Assembly: GCA_946558465.1 (NCBI GenBank)
Contig: CAMNTM010000006.1
Location: 62,001-126,000, forward strand
From: an uncultured Lachnospiraceae bacterium
GTDB lineage: Bacteria > Bacillota > Clostridia > Lachnospirales > Lachnospiraceae
Direction: 5' to 3'
Length of the DNA stretch: 64,000 bases
This document shows, in pieces, positions 1 through 7,846 of this stretch. Position 1 is the stretch's first letter. Every line of letters starts with the position of its first letter. The notes below the pieces were generated by a model. It saw only the letters and a list, made by a program, of their open reading frames with translations. It searched no databases and was not told where the DNA came from. The translations under genes were made by a program, and so were the position numbers.

Positions 1-1
1 G

Positions 2-667
2 GGGCCGTATAAGGTTTATATTATTCCACAGGCGGATATGATGACTGTGCAGGCGCAGAATGCACTTCTTAAGACGATTGAAGAGCCGCCGGAATACGCA
101 GTGCTGATACTGCTTACAGAGAATGCAGATTCGCTGCTTGCAACGATTAATTCGCGGTGTGTGATGCTAAAGCTGCGTAATATCAAGGATACGCTTATTC
201 ATAAATATCTGATGGAGAGGCTTGCAGTGCCCGATTATAAGGCAGATGTATGTACGGCATTTTCCCAGGGAAATCTTGGAAGGGCTATTATGCTGGCAAA
301 TTCAGAGCATTTCAATGAGATACATGACGATGCCATCCATCTCCTTCAGCGTATTCATGAAATGGAGCTCAGCGAAATTATAAAAGTCGTAAAGCATGTA
401 GAAGCATATAAAATAGAAATCAACGACTATCTCGATATTATTATGATATGGTATAGAGACGTTTTATTATATAAGGCGACGAAGGATACAGAAAAGGTGG
501 TGCTTAAGGATCAGGTAAATTATATGAAGGAACAGGCAAAAAAGAGTTCCTACGAAGGAATTGAGCTGATTCTTAAGAGCCTCGAAAAGGCAAAAGCCAG
601 GCTTAGAGCAAATGTTAATTTTGAACTGACTATGGAGCTTTTGTTTCTGACGATAAAGGAGAACTAA
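2..667 (+). CDS. holB: DNA polymerase III subunit delta' (C-terminal part; 5' end outside window)
   Basis: This is the clamp-loader delta' subunit, which works in the DnaX complex that loads the sliding clamp at replication forks. The reading frame is open from base 2 and has no start in the window, so the gene is cut by the window edge and 221 residues remain. The first residues carry the delta'/gamma signature (VQAQNALLKTIEEPP), followed by the SRC sensor-like segment (INSRCVMLKL). The remainder is the helical collar domain. The N-terminal Walker A part would lie upstream of base 1. It is followed after 3 bases by ricT, the usual holB-yaaT-trmN6-rsmI order of Firmicutes, so the four genes probably form one operon. 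I am sure of the family. Confidence 0.93.
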   Translation, partial: GPYKVYIIPQADMMTVQAQNALLKTIEEPPEYAVLILLTENADSLLATINSRCVMLKLRNIKDTLIHKYLMERLAVPDYKADVCTAFSQGNLGRAIMLANSEHFNEIHDDAIHLLQRIHEMELSEIIKVVKHVEAYKIEINDYLDIIMIWYRDVLLYKATKDTEKVVLKDQVNYMKEQAKKSSYEGIELILKSLEKAKARLRANVNFELTMELLFLTIKEN

Positions 668-670
668 TTT

Positions 671-1582
671 ATGACAAGAGTAATCGGAGTAAGATTTCGC
701 CCGGCAGGAAAGATTTATTTCTTTGCTCCGGGTAAGCTTAGTATAAAGATGGGCGATAAGGTTATTGTGGAGACGGCAAGAGGTGTGGAGTTCGGTTTTG
801 TTGTTTCCGGACCGAAGGATGTGGACGACGAGAAAATCACCCAGCCGCTTAAGCCGGTTATCCGTACTGCCACAGCAGAGGATATACAGAAAGAGGAGAA
901 AAACCGGGAGAAGGAAAAGGAGGCTTTTGAAATCTGTCTGGAGAAAATCCGTAAGCATGAGCTGGAGATGAAGCTGATTGATGCGGAGTATACCTTTGAT
1001 AATAATAAGGTATTATTTTATTTTACGGCCGACGGAAGAATTGATTTCCGTGAGCTGGTAAAGGACCTTGCAAGTGTGTTCCGTACCAGAATTGAATTAA
1101 GACAGATTGGAGTCCGGGACGAGACGAAAATCCGCGGAGGTATCGGAATCTGCGGAAGAGCGCTGTGCTGTCATACGTATCTTTCAGAGTTTGCACCGGT
1201 ATCTATTAAAATGGCAAAGGAGCAGAATCTGTCACTGAACCCTACAAAAATATCCGGAGTATGCGGCAGACTGATGTGTTGTCTGACTAATGAGGAAGAA
1301 ACCTATGAGGAACTTAACAGTCATCTTCCCGGAAACGGCGACTATGTGACAACGCCGGAGGGGCTTCATGGTTCTGTGCAGTCAGTGAATGTACTGCGCC
1401 AGCTTGTAAAGGTAATTGTGACGCTTGACAATGACGAGAAGGAAATCCGGGAATACCGTGCTTCTGAGCTTAAATTTAAGCCGAGACGGAAAAAGAAGGA
1501 TGTAAGACTTTCAAAGGAAGAGATGGCAGAGCTTAAGGCGCTGGAAGAGAAGAATGGAGCGTCGAAGCTTGATGATGAATAA
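671..1582 (+). CDS. ricT: PSP1-domain protein RicT/YaaT (stage 0 sporulation family)
   Basis: A 303-residue PSP1 C-terminal-domain protein. In Bacillus the homologue RicT joins RicA and RicF in an iron-sulfur complex that promotes RNase Y processing of mRNA and affects sporulation and biofilm formation. The frame shows the characteristic cysteine pairs in the middle (GGIGICGRALCCHTYLSEF and SGVCGRLMCCL), typical of this family, and a basic, lysine-rich C-terminal tail. The start is preceded by AAGGAG about 10 bases upstream. It sits between holB and trmN6, as in many Firmicutes. The family assignment is firm; the Ric-complex role is inferred from Bacillus. Confidence 0.92.
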   Translation: MTRVIGVRFRPAGKIYFFAPGKLSIKMGDKVIVETARGVEFGFVVSGPKDVDDEKITQPLKPVIRTATAEDIQKEEKNREKEKEAFEICLEKIRKHELEMKLIDAEYTFDNNKVLFYFTADGRIDFRELVKDLASVFRTRIELRQIGVRDETKIRGGIGICGRALCCHTYLSEFAPVSIKMAKEQNLSLNPTKISGVCGRLMCCLTNEEETYEELNSHLPGNGDYVTTPEGLHGSVQSVNVLRQLVKVIVTLDNDEKEIREYRASELKFKPRRKKKDVRLSKEEMAELKALEEKNGASKLDDE

Positions 1583-1652
1583 GCAGGAAATACTGCAGGA
1601 AGGCGGGCGCCGGATGAACGAAACGGAGGCATGGCAGGAAAAGGAGTGTCGG

Positions 1653-2447
1653 ATGAGCAGGCAGGAGATACTGCGGGAGGGCGAGCGTCTTGACGACCTG
1701 CAGACAAAAGGATATGAGATTATCCAGCATCCGGGGCGGTTCTGCTTTGGGATAGATGCCGTGCTTTTATCCTCCTTTGCGAAGGTAAAGAGAGGAGAGC
1801 AGGCAATTGATCTTGGTACGGGTACGGGGATCGTGCCAATACTTCTTGAATCCAAAAATGAGGGCGCATCCTATACAGGGCTGGAAATTCAAAAAGAAAG
1901 CGCTGATATGGCGCGAAGAAGTGTTTTATATAATAAGCTCCAGGATAAGATAAGGATTGTAACAGGTGATATTAAGGAGGCAGCCGATTTGTTCGGCACT
2001 GCCTCTTTTGAGGTTGTTACGGCAAATCCTCCTTATATGACCAGAGAACACGGCGTCAGAAACGAAAATGAAGCGCTTTATATTGCAAGGCATGAGGTCT
2101 GCTGCACGCTGGATGATGTGCTGAGAGAGAGTTCAAAGCTTTTGAAGTATAAGGGGAGGCTGTATATGGTACACAGACCGTTCAGGCTGGCAGAAATCTT
2201 CGTGAAGATGTGTGCCTGGGGGATAGAGCCGAAACGTATGCGGCTGGTCTGCCCATATATAAATAAGGAGCCTAATATGGTGCTGATTGAGGGATTAAGA
2301 GGCGGAAAGCCCAGGATTACTATAGAACCTCCGCTTGTTGTGTATGAAAAGGATGGTTCATATACGCCGGAGGTATTGGAAATGTATGGGGAGATGAAGG
2401 GCGCTGAGCCGGCAAATAAAATAGGGCTGAACCACCGGACAAACTGA
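1653..2447 (+). CDS. tRNA1(Val) adenine-37 N6-methyltransferase family protein (TrmN6/YfiC-like)
   Basis: A class I SAM-dependent methyltransferase of about 264 residues. The SAM-binding loop is IDLGTGTGIVPILL and the N6-adenine/cytosine catalytic motif is NPPY (TANPPYMTREHG). The N-terminal FGIDAVLLSSFA stretch is typical of the TrmN6 group, which modifies A37 of tRNA(Val). I chose the ATG at 1653 because AAGGAG lies six bases upstream. The frame stays open back to 1554, inside ricT, with other possible starts at 1575 and further up. That upstream extension holds an imperfect duplicate of the real N terminus (KQEILQEGGR beside RQEILREGER). The gene follows ricT and precedes rsmI. The exact substrate is inferred from the family. 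Confidence 0.85.
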   Translation: MSRQEILREGERLDDLQTKGYEIIQHPGRFCFGIDAVLLSSFAKVKRGEQAIDLGTGTGIVPILLESKNEGASYTGLEIQKESADMARRSVLYNKLQDKIRIVTGDIKEAADLFGTASFEVVTANPPYMTREHGVRNENEALYIARHEVCCTLDDVLRESSKLLKYKGRLYMVHRPFRLAEIFVKMCAWGIEPKRMRLVCPYINKEPNMVLIEGLRGGKPRITIEPPLVVYEKDGSYTPEVLEMYGEMKGAEPANKIGLNHRTN

Positions 2448-2600
2448 AGCCGCATCACCGAAAAGAATTGATGTACATAAAAAATAAAACTAAAATAGGG
2501 ATAATTTAAAAGGAAATATGCATACCAAAGAAAGGATGGGGTGTATATTGTGCCGATAGGATGCCTGAGGGATTGATAACATAGAGGTAGGAGAAATGCT

Positions 2601-3446
2601 ATGGCAGGAATATTATATTTGTGTGCGACGCCGATCGGCAATCTGGAGGATATGACCTTTCGTGCTGTCCGGACACTGAAGGAAGCGGATCTGATAGCGG
2701 CTGAGGATACCCGCAGCAGCAGAAAGCTGCTGACACATTTTGAAATTAAAACACCAATGACAAGCTATCATGAATACAACAAGATAGAAAAAGGAAGGAA
2801 ACTCCTAAAACGGCTGCACGGGGGAGAGAATATTGCGCTGATTACGGATGCGGGAACACCGGGCATCTCAGATCCCGGCGAGGAGCTGGTGAAAATGTGC
2901 CGGGAGGAGGGAATCACGGTAACAGGAATTCCGGGAGCCTCGGCGTGTGTCACAGCGCTTACAATTTCGGGGCTTCCGACAAGAAGATTTGTATTCGAAG
3001 CATTTCTGCCGGCGGAAAAGAAGGAAAGACAGGCAGTTCTTGAGGAGCTTAAGGAGGAGACAAGGACGATTATCCTTTATGAGGCGCCTCACCGTCTGGT
3101 AAAAACCTTAGAGCTGTTGTCAGAGGTATTAGGAGAGCGTGAGGTGCGGGTATGCCGGGAATTGACAAAGCGGCATGAGACAGTATATGCCGGGAAATTT
3201 TCGGAGGTGCTTACGTATTATAGGGCGCAGGAGCCAAAAGGAGAATGTGTGCTTGTAATTGCCGGAAAGAGCAGACAGGAGCTTAAAGAAGAAGCAATAG
3301 CCGAATGGGAAATGCTGAGCGTGCCTGCACATATGGAGTATTATGAAAAACAGGGCCTGGGCCGCAAGGAAGCCATGAAGCAGGTGGCGAAGGACAGAGG
3401 AGTAGGAAAGAGGGAAATCTATCAGGCGCTTCTGGAGGCAGATTAG
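2601..3446 (+). CDS. rsmI: 16S rRNA (cytidine(1402)-2'-O)-methyltransferase
   Basis: RsmI (281 residues) 2'-O-methylates C1402 in the decoding centre of 16S rRNA using SAM. The frame starts with the tetrapyrrole-methylase-like fold motif LYLCATPIGNLEDMT and has the conserved AAEDTR and ITDAGTPGISDPG motifs. Both are diagnostic of RsmI within the TP-methylase superfamily. The C-terminal 40 residues form the small helical domain. The start has AGGAG a few bases upstream. The 150 bases between trmN6 and this gene contain no gene that I can support. It is the last gene of the holB-ricT-trmN6-rsmI group; the next gene, an ABC ATPase, appears to have its own transcript. Confidence 0.94.
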   Translation: MAGILYLCATPIGNLEDMTFRAVRTLKEADLIAAEDTRSSRKLLTHFEIKTPMTSYHEYNKIEKGRKLLKRLHGGENIALITDAGTPGISDPGEELVKMCREEGITVTGIPGASACVTALTISGLPTRRFVFEAFLPAEKKERQAVLEELKEETRTIILYEAPHRLVKTLELLSEVLGEREVRVCRELTKRHETVYAGKFSEVLTYYRAQEPKGECVLVIAGKSRQELKEEAIAEWEMLSVPAHMEYYEKQGLGRKEAMKQVAKDRGVGKREIYQALLEAD

Positions 3447-3613
3447 AGGGCAGATTGTAGAGCGGTTTTGCTGCTTGGTCAACTTGTATAGAAATTTACT
3501 GAAAAATTGTTCAACTTGGGTATACCTCAAAACAGAGTTTTTTTATATACTCTTTATCAGAACGGAAAGAACGTTGCAAAAATCAGTTAGAGAATATTAG
3601 GAGGAAACTTAAA

Positions 3614-4726
3614 ATGGCAAGTTTATCATTAAAACACATTAACAAGAAATATCCAAACGGATTCGAAGCGGTTAAGGATTTCAATCTTGAAATCGAAGAT
3701 AAGGAGTTTATCATCTTCGTAGGACCTTCCGGCTGTGGTAAGTCTACGACACTTCGTATGGTTGCTGGTCTGGAAGACATTTCTTCCGGTGAGCTGTACA
3801 TCGGCGATAAGCTGGTAAACGACGTAGAGCCTAAGGACAGGGATATTGCAATGGTATTCCAGAACTATGCTTTGTATCCGCATATGACAGTATATGATAA
3901 CATGGCATTTGGTCTTAAGTTAAGAAAAGTACCGAAGGATGAGATTGATAAGATGGTTCGCGAGGCAGCAAGAATCCTTGACCTGGAAGCTCTGTTAGAC
4001 CGTAAGCCGAAGGCTCTTTCCGGTGGTCAGAGACAGCGTGTTGCTATGGGCCGTGCAATCGTAAGAAGCCCGAAGGTATTCCTTATGGACGAGCCGCTTT
4101 CAAACTTGGACGCTAAGCTTCGTGGACAGATGCGTGTTGAGATTTCCAGATTACATCAGAGACTGGGCACAACCATCATCTACGTAACGCATGACCAGAC
4201 AGAGGCTATGACACTTGGTACAAGAATCGTAGTTATGAATGCCGGTATTGTTCAGCAGGTAGATACACCTCAGACATTATATGATCATCCATGCAACCTG
4301 TTTGTAGCAGGATTCATCGGATCACCTCAGATGAACTTTGTAGATGCAACCTGTAAGGTTAAGGGAAATGATGTATATCTTGTAGCTGGTCCTTCAGAGA
4401 TTAAGCTTGCAGCTGACAAGGCTAAGAAGCTGATTGACGGCGGATATGACGGAAAGACAGTAGTGCTTGGTATTCGTCCAGAGGATGTACATGATGAGCC
4501 GGACTTCCTTGCTAAGTCTCCTGATACAGTTATCGAAGCTAAGATTCGTGTATACGAGATGCTTGGTGCAGAGGTATTCTTATACTTTGATTATGAAGGT
4601 GCAAATATGACGGCAAGAGTTGAGCCTACAACGACAGCAAGAACAGGCGATACAGTTAAGTTTGCTCTTGACGCTAACAAGATTCATGTATTTGACAAAG
4701 AGACAGAGAAGACAATTACAAACTAG
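3614..4726 (+). CDS. Carbohydrate ABC importer ATPase, MsmK/UgpC type (orphan)
   Basis: A 370-residue nucleotide-binding subunit of the MalK/MsmK/UgpC group. It has Walker A (GPSGCGKSTT), the ABC signature (LSGGQRQRVAMGRAI), Walker B (FLMDEPLSNLDA), the H-loop (YVTHDQTEAM) and a C-terminal TOBE/OB regulatory domain from about residue 240. There is no permease or binding protein beside it. In Firmicutes such orphan ATPases (MsmK, MsmX) energise several CUT1 sugar importers, which is the likely role here. The gene has a strong RBS (AGGAGG), codon use that looks smoother than its neighbours, and a private terminator at 4744-4777, all consistent with high expression. Substrates cannot be told from the sequence. 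Confidence 0.92.
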   Translation: MASLSLKHINKKYPNGFEAVKDFNLEIEDKEFIIFVGPSGCGKSTTLRMVAGLEDISSGELYIGDKLVNDVEPKDRDIAMVFQNYALYPHMTVYDNMAFGLKLRKVPKDEIDKMVREAARILDLEALLDRKPKALSGGQRQRVAMGRAIVRSPKVFLMDEPLSNLDAKLRGQMRVEISRLHQRLGTTIIYVTHDQTEAMTLGTRIVVMNAGIVQQVDTPQTLYDHPCNLFVAGFIGSPQMNFVDATCKVKGNDVYLVAGPSEIKLAADKAKKLIDGGYDGKTVVLGIRPEDVHDEPDFLAKSPDTVIEAKIRVYEMLGAEVFLYFDYEGANMTARVEPTTTARTGDTVKFALDANKIHVFDKETEKTITN

Positions 4727-4743
4727 TTTTTAACGAAGATGAG

Positions 4744-4777
4744 GGCCGGTTCCCGCAGATAGCGGGAACCGGCCTTT
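4744..4777 (+). terminator. Intrinsic terminator after the msmK-type ATPase gene
   Basis: A perfect 13-bp GC-rich stem, 4744-4756 pairing with 4762-4774, with loop AGATA and a short T run after it. It starts 17 bases after the stop codon. The far end overlaps the stop codon of the degraded leftward gene at 4776-4778, so it may also mark the end of that transcript. Confidence 0.85.
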
Positions 4778-5218
4778 AATGTATTGATTTGGAAAGAGCT
4801 TGTTTATCCGATATCTCCATAGTAGTGCATTTTATAAAATAGCTGTTCCTCTCCACATCCATATTGACAGGAGACAGCTGGGTAGCTCTGGCTGACAATG
4901 TGATTCTGAACCAATCCGAAATATTTTCAAAATATTCATCTTTCGTAATTCCCTTTTTTCGAAGGTCCGGGGGAATTTAAGCGGACTGCTAAAATGAAGC
5001 AGATGATTTATAAGCTGTTCGGAAAGTAAAATAGTATTTCCTTTATATTCCAGAGGCTTAGCGAAAACGGTGTATGACTCGTATGGTTCCGTCAATTTTA
5101 TGAAATAGGGAAGCAAAACGGCGCAGTAGAGTCTCTTTCTGCATATGATCTGGGGCATGTGGATTTGATGGGAAGAGACTGCGGTGTAAGTGATATTGTT
5201 GTCTGTAGGTTGATTCAT
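4776..5218 (-). pseudogene. Frameshifted gene for an unknown protein of about 147 residues
   Basis: I do not recognise the family. On the minus strand an open frame begins at 5218 and reads through YFIKLTEPYESYTVFAKPLE and LLSEQLINHLLHFSSPLKF. It then hits a run of five C and a run of six A (about 4943-4976) and continues in poor-looking sequence to 4832. In the next frame, starting at those runs, a protein-like sequence continues (GITKDEYFENISDWFRITLS, then SPVNMDVERNSYFIKCTTME) to a stop at 4776-4778. One extra base in either run would join the two halves. It is therefore either a decayed gene or a sequencing error in a homopolymer. The RBS is a weak GGAAG. There is no membrane segment or signal peptide. 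Confidence 0.5.
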
Positions 5219-5333
5219 AGGTGAATGGTCTTCCTGTTTTGTGTAAAGTAACGTTCTTTTAAGGCTTATTGTGGAGGATTATTTATTATAAGTCAATAGC
5301 TGTGGAGGAGGCATCTTTCTTCCTTTATTTCCC

Positions 5334-5363
5334 TTGACATTTACCCCGGGACTATGCTACGAT
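5334..5363 (+). promoter_or_regulatory. Sigma-A type promoter of the metG leader
   Basis: TTGACA at 5334-5339 and TACGAT at 5358-5363 with an 18-bp spacer. Transcription would start near 5370, just ahead of the T-box leader that begins around 5391. Confidence 0.65.
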
Positions 5364-5390
5364 TCTAAGCATAAATGGATATGTAAACGC

Positions 5391-5722
5391 AATGACGAAG
5401 AGAGTAGGTCTGTTTAAGTTTTACAGAGAATTCCCGGAGACCGTTTGGAAATACGAGATATGACGGGCGGCAGGCTGAGAGGGATAGATGGAGGCAGACG
5501 GAAGATGGCTTCTGAGGGGCGTGTGTGAATACAGCAGATGCAGATTGTTTATAGGAAGCTGCCTGAGTATAAGCGCATGAAGGGACCGCCCTTTACAGCG
5601 GATGGTGTTTGGCTGACACCTGATAAGGCTTACACTGTGAGGTGTGAGTGAATAGAAGTGGTAACACGGGGCTTCCCGTCTTCTCTGATTTTTCCGGATG
5701 GAAGGATCAGGGAATTTTTTAT
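5391..5722 (+). promoter_or_regulatory. T-box riboswitch (Met specifier) controlling metG
   Basis: A tRNA-sensing leader. Stem I begins GAAG (5397-5400), AGAGTAG (5401-5407), then GTCTG (5408-5412). The 3' side has CAGAC (5495-5499), the specifier loop GGAAGATGG and CTTC (5509-5512). The two helices pair exactly and place ATG (5505-5507), a methionine codon, in the specifier position opposite AGTA. The T-box motif is AGAAGTGGTAACACGG (5654-5669), with TGGT at 5659-5662 to pair with the ACCA end of tRNA(Met). A terminator helix (about 5682-5695 with 5700-5713) is followed by a T run to 5722. Uncharged tRNA(Met) would favour the antiterminator and read-through into metG, which starts at 5833. 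Confidence 0.88.
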
Positions 5723-5832
5723 TATAGGAGATATTATTCCGGCAGAAGCCAGGATAAACAGATATAGTTGTGTATATTTGTCTTGCTTTACGATTGACAT
5801 ATTCATCAGAATAATTAAGGAGAGGGTGTACC

Positions 5833-7752
5833 ATGGAAAAACAAAAGTATTATATTACAACGGCGATTACCTATACATCGGGAAAACCACATATTGGAAA
5901 CACATATGAGATTATTCTGGCAGATGCGATTGCGAGATACAAAAGAAGCCAGGGGTATGATGTGTTTTTCCAGACCGGAACCGACGAGCATGGGCAGAAG
6001 ATTGAACTGAAGGCGGAGGAGGCAGGGGTTACTCCGAAGGAGTTTGTAGACGGCGTTGCGGGTGAGATTGAACGGATCTGGAAGCTTATGAATACCTCCT
6101 ATGATAAATTTATCCGTACGACAGATGATTATCATGAGAAGCAGGTGCAGAAGATATTTAAAAAGCTGTACGAGCAGGGTGATATTTATAAGGGCTCTTA
6201 TGAGGGGCTGTATTGTACGCCATGTGAGTCATTCTGGACGGAATCTCAGCTTGTAGATGGGAAATGTCCGGACTGCGGGCGTGAGGTAAAGCCGGCAAAG
6301 GAGGAGGCATACTTCTTTAGGATGAGCAAATATGCAGACCGTCTGATTGAGCATATCAATACGCATCCGGAATTTATTCAGCCGGTATCCCGGAAAAATG
6401 AGATGATGAATAATTTTCTGCTTCCGGGACTTCAGGATCTGTGTGTGTCCAGAACCTCCTTTAAATGGGGAATCCCGGTTGATTTTGATAACAGGCATGT
6501 TGTCTATGTGTGGCTGGACGCATTGACGAATTATATTACCGGAATTGGTTATAAGTGCGGCGAGGAGTCAACAGAGCAGTTTAAGCAGGAGTGGCCCGCA
6601 GATCTGCATTTGATAGGGAAGGATATTATCCGGTTCCATACGATATACTGGCCGATATTTTTGATGGCGCTGGATCTGCCTCTGCCAAAGCAGATTTTCG
6701 GACATCCGTGGCTGCTTCAGGGAGACGGAAAGATGAGCAAGTCTAAGGGAAATGTGCTTTATGCAGATGAGCTGGTAGACTTCTTTGGTGTAGATGCAGT
6801 GCGTTATTTTGTACTTCATGAGATGCCGTTTGACAATGACGGTACTATCACATGGGAACTGATGGTGGAGCGTATGAACTCTGACCTTGCTAATACATTG
6901 GGGAATCTGGTGAACAGAACTATTTCCATGACGAATAAATATTTCGGCGGCGTTGTCAGTGATAAGGGTGCTGCCGAGGCAGTAGATGAGGAGCTTAAGG
7001 CAGCTGCAGCAAATACGCCGAAGACAGTAAAAGTTAAGATGGACGGACTCCGTGTAGCAGATGCAATTACAGAGATATTTAATCTATTTAAACGCTGTAA
7101 CAAATATATTGACGAAACGATGCCGTGGGCACTGGCAAAGGAAGAGGATAAAAAAGATCGTCTGGAAACGGTACTTTATAATCTGCAGGAAAGTATTAAG
7201 GAGGGTGCAAGACTTTTAGAGCCGTTTATGCCGGAAACAGCAGAAAGGATTCTTGCGCAGATCGGTGACGGAAAGGTAACAGAGAAGCCGGAGATACTTT
7301 TTGCACGGCTGGATATTGAAGAAGTGCTGAAGAAAGTAGAAGAGCTGCATCCGCAGGCGGAAGACCGCGCTGATGCCTCTAAGGGAGCGGAAGGTGAGGC
7401 GGCGGTTGTCGATATCGAGGCAAAGCCGGAGATTACATTTGAAGACTTCGGAAGGATGCAGTTCCAGGTCGGGGAGATTATCGCCTGTGAGGAAGTGAAA
7501 AAATCAAGAAAGCTTCTATGCTCCCAGGTAAAAATCGGAAACCAGGTAAAGCAGATTGTATCAGGGATTAAGGCATATTACAAGCCGGAAGAGATGGTCG
7601 GCAAAAAGGTTATGGTGCTTGTAAATCTAAAGCCGGCGAAGCTGGCGGGAGTACTGTCAGAAGGAATGCTTTTGTGCGCAGAGGATGCACAGGGAAATCT
7701 GGCGCTTATGACGCCGGAGAAGGATATGCCGGCAGGAGCAGAGATCTGTTGA
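5833..7752 (+). CDS. metG: Methionyl-tRNA synthetase with C-terminal tRNA-binding domain
   Basis: A 639-residue class I aminoacyl-tRNA synthetase that charges tRNA(Met). It shows the HIGH-type motif (KPHIGNTY, about residue 18), a zinc knuckle with CxxC pairs (CTPCESFW, then CPDCG), the KMSKS motif (GKMSKSKGNV, about residue 300), the anticodon-binding helical domain, and a C-terminal EMAP-like tRNA-binding domain from about residue 535 (FGRMQFQVGEIIACEEV). The RBS AGGAGAGGG precedes the ATG. Expression is set by the methionine T-box leader upstream. A dispersed palindrome begins one base after the stop codon. The assignment is firm. Confidence 0.97.
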   Translation: MEKQKYYITTAITYTSGKPHIGNTYEIILADAIARYKRSQGYDVFFQTGTDEHGQKIELKAEEAGVTPKEFVDGVAGEIERIWKLMNTSYDKFIRTTDDYHEKQVQKIFKKLYEQGDIYKGSYEGLYCTPCESFWTESQLVDGKCPDCGREVKPAKEEAYFFRMSKYADRLIEHINTHPEFIQPVSRKNEMMNNFLLPGLQDLCVSRTSFKWGIPVDFDNRHVVYVWLDALTNYITGIGYKCGEESTEQFKQEWPADLHLIGKDIIRFHTIYWPIFLMALDLPLPKQIFGHPWLLQGDGKMSKSKGNVLYADELVDFFGVDAVRYFVLHEMPFDNDGTITWELMVERMNSDLANTLGNLVNRTISMTNKYFGGVVSDKGAAEAVDEELKAAAANTPKTVKVKMDGLRVADAITEIFNLFKRCNKYIDETMPWALAKEEDKKDRLETVLYNLQESIKEGARLLEPFMPETAERILAQIGDGKVTEKPEILFARLDIEEVLKKVEELHPQAEDRADASKGAEGEAAVVDIEAKPEITFEDFGRMQFQVGEIIACEEVKKSRKLLCSQVKIGNQVKQIVSGIKAYYKPEEMVGKKVMVLVNLKPAKLAGVLSEGMLLCAEDAQGNLALMTPEKDMPAGAEIC

Positions 7753-7753
7753 T

Positions 7754-7797
7754 GAATCGGGGACGGGGTAAAACTCGTTTTACCCCGTCCCCGATTC
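7754..7797. repeat. GGGGACGGGGTA palindrome, copy 1
   Basis: Perfect 20-bp arms (7754-7773 and 7778-7797) around loop CTCG. The core is GGGGACGGGGTAAAA and its complement. It begins one base after the metG stop. A shorter related unit, GGGACAGGGC read on the minus strand (7804-7813), lies directly behind it. The hairpin may act as a terminator or mRNA 3'-end structure, but it is better described as a dispersed family, with eight copies in this window. Confidence 0.95.
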
Positions 7798-7846
7798 AAA
7801 AAGCCCTGTCCCTTTTTGGGCAGGAGAGTAGAAAGGTGTGTTGAGG

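Noticed and set aside
2078-2641. Minus-strand open frame of 187 codons over the trmN6/rsmI junction
   Set aside because: It shadows real genes and its product lacks family features. The hydrophobic look comes from complementing AT-rich coding sequence.
5421-5834. Open frame on the minus strand of 137 codons upstream of metG
   Set aside because: It lies across the T-box leader, whose paired structure explains the sequence. The translation has no recognisable features and no ribosome site.
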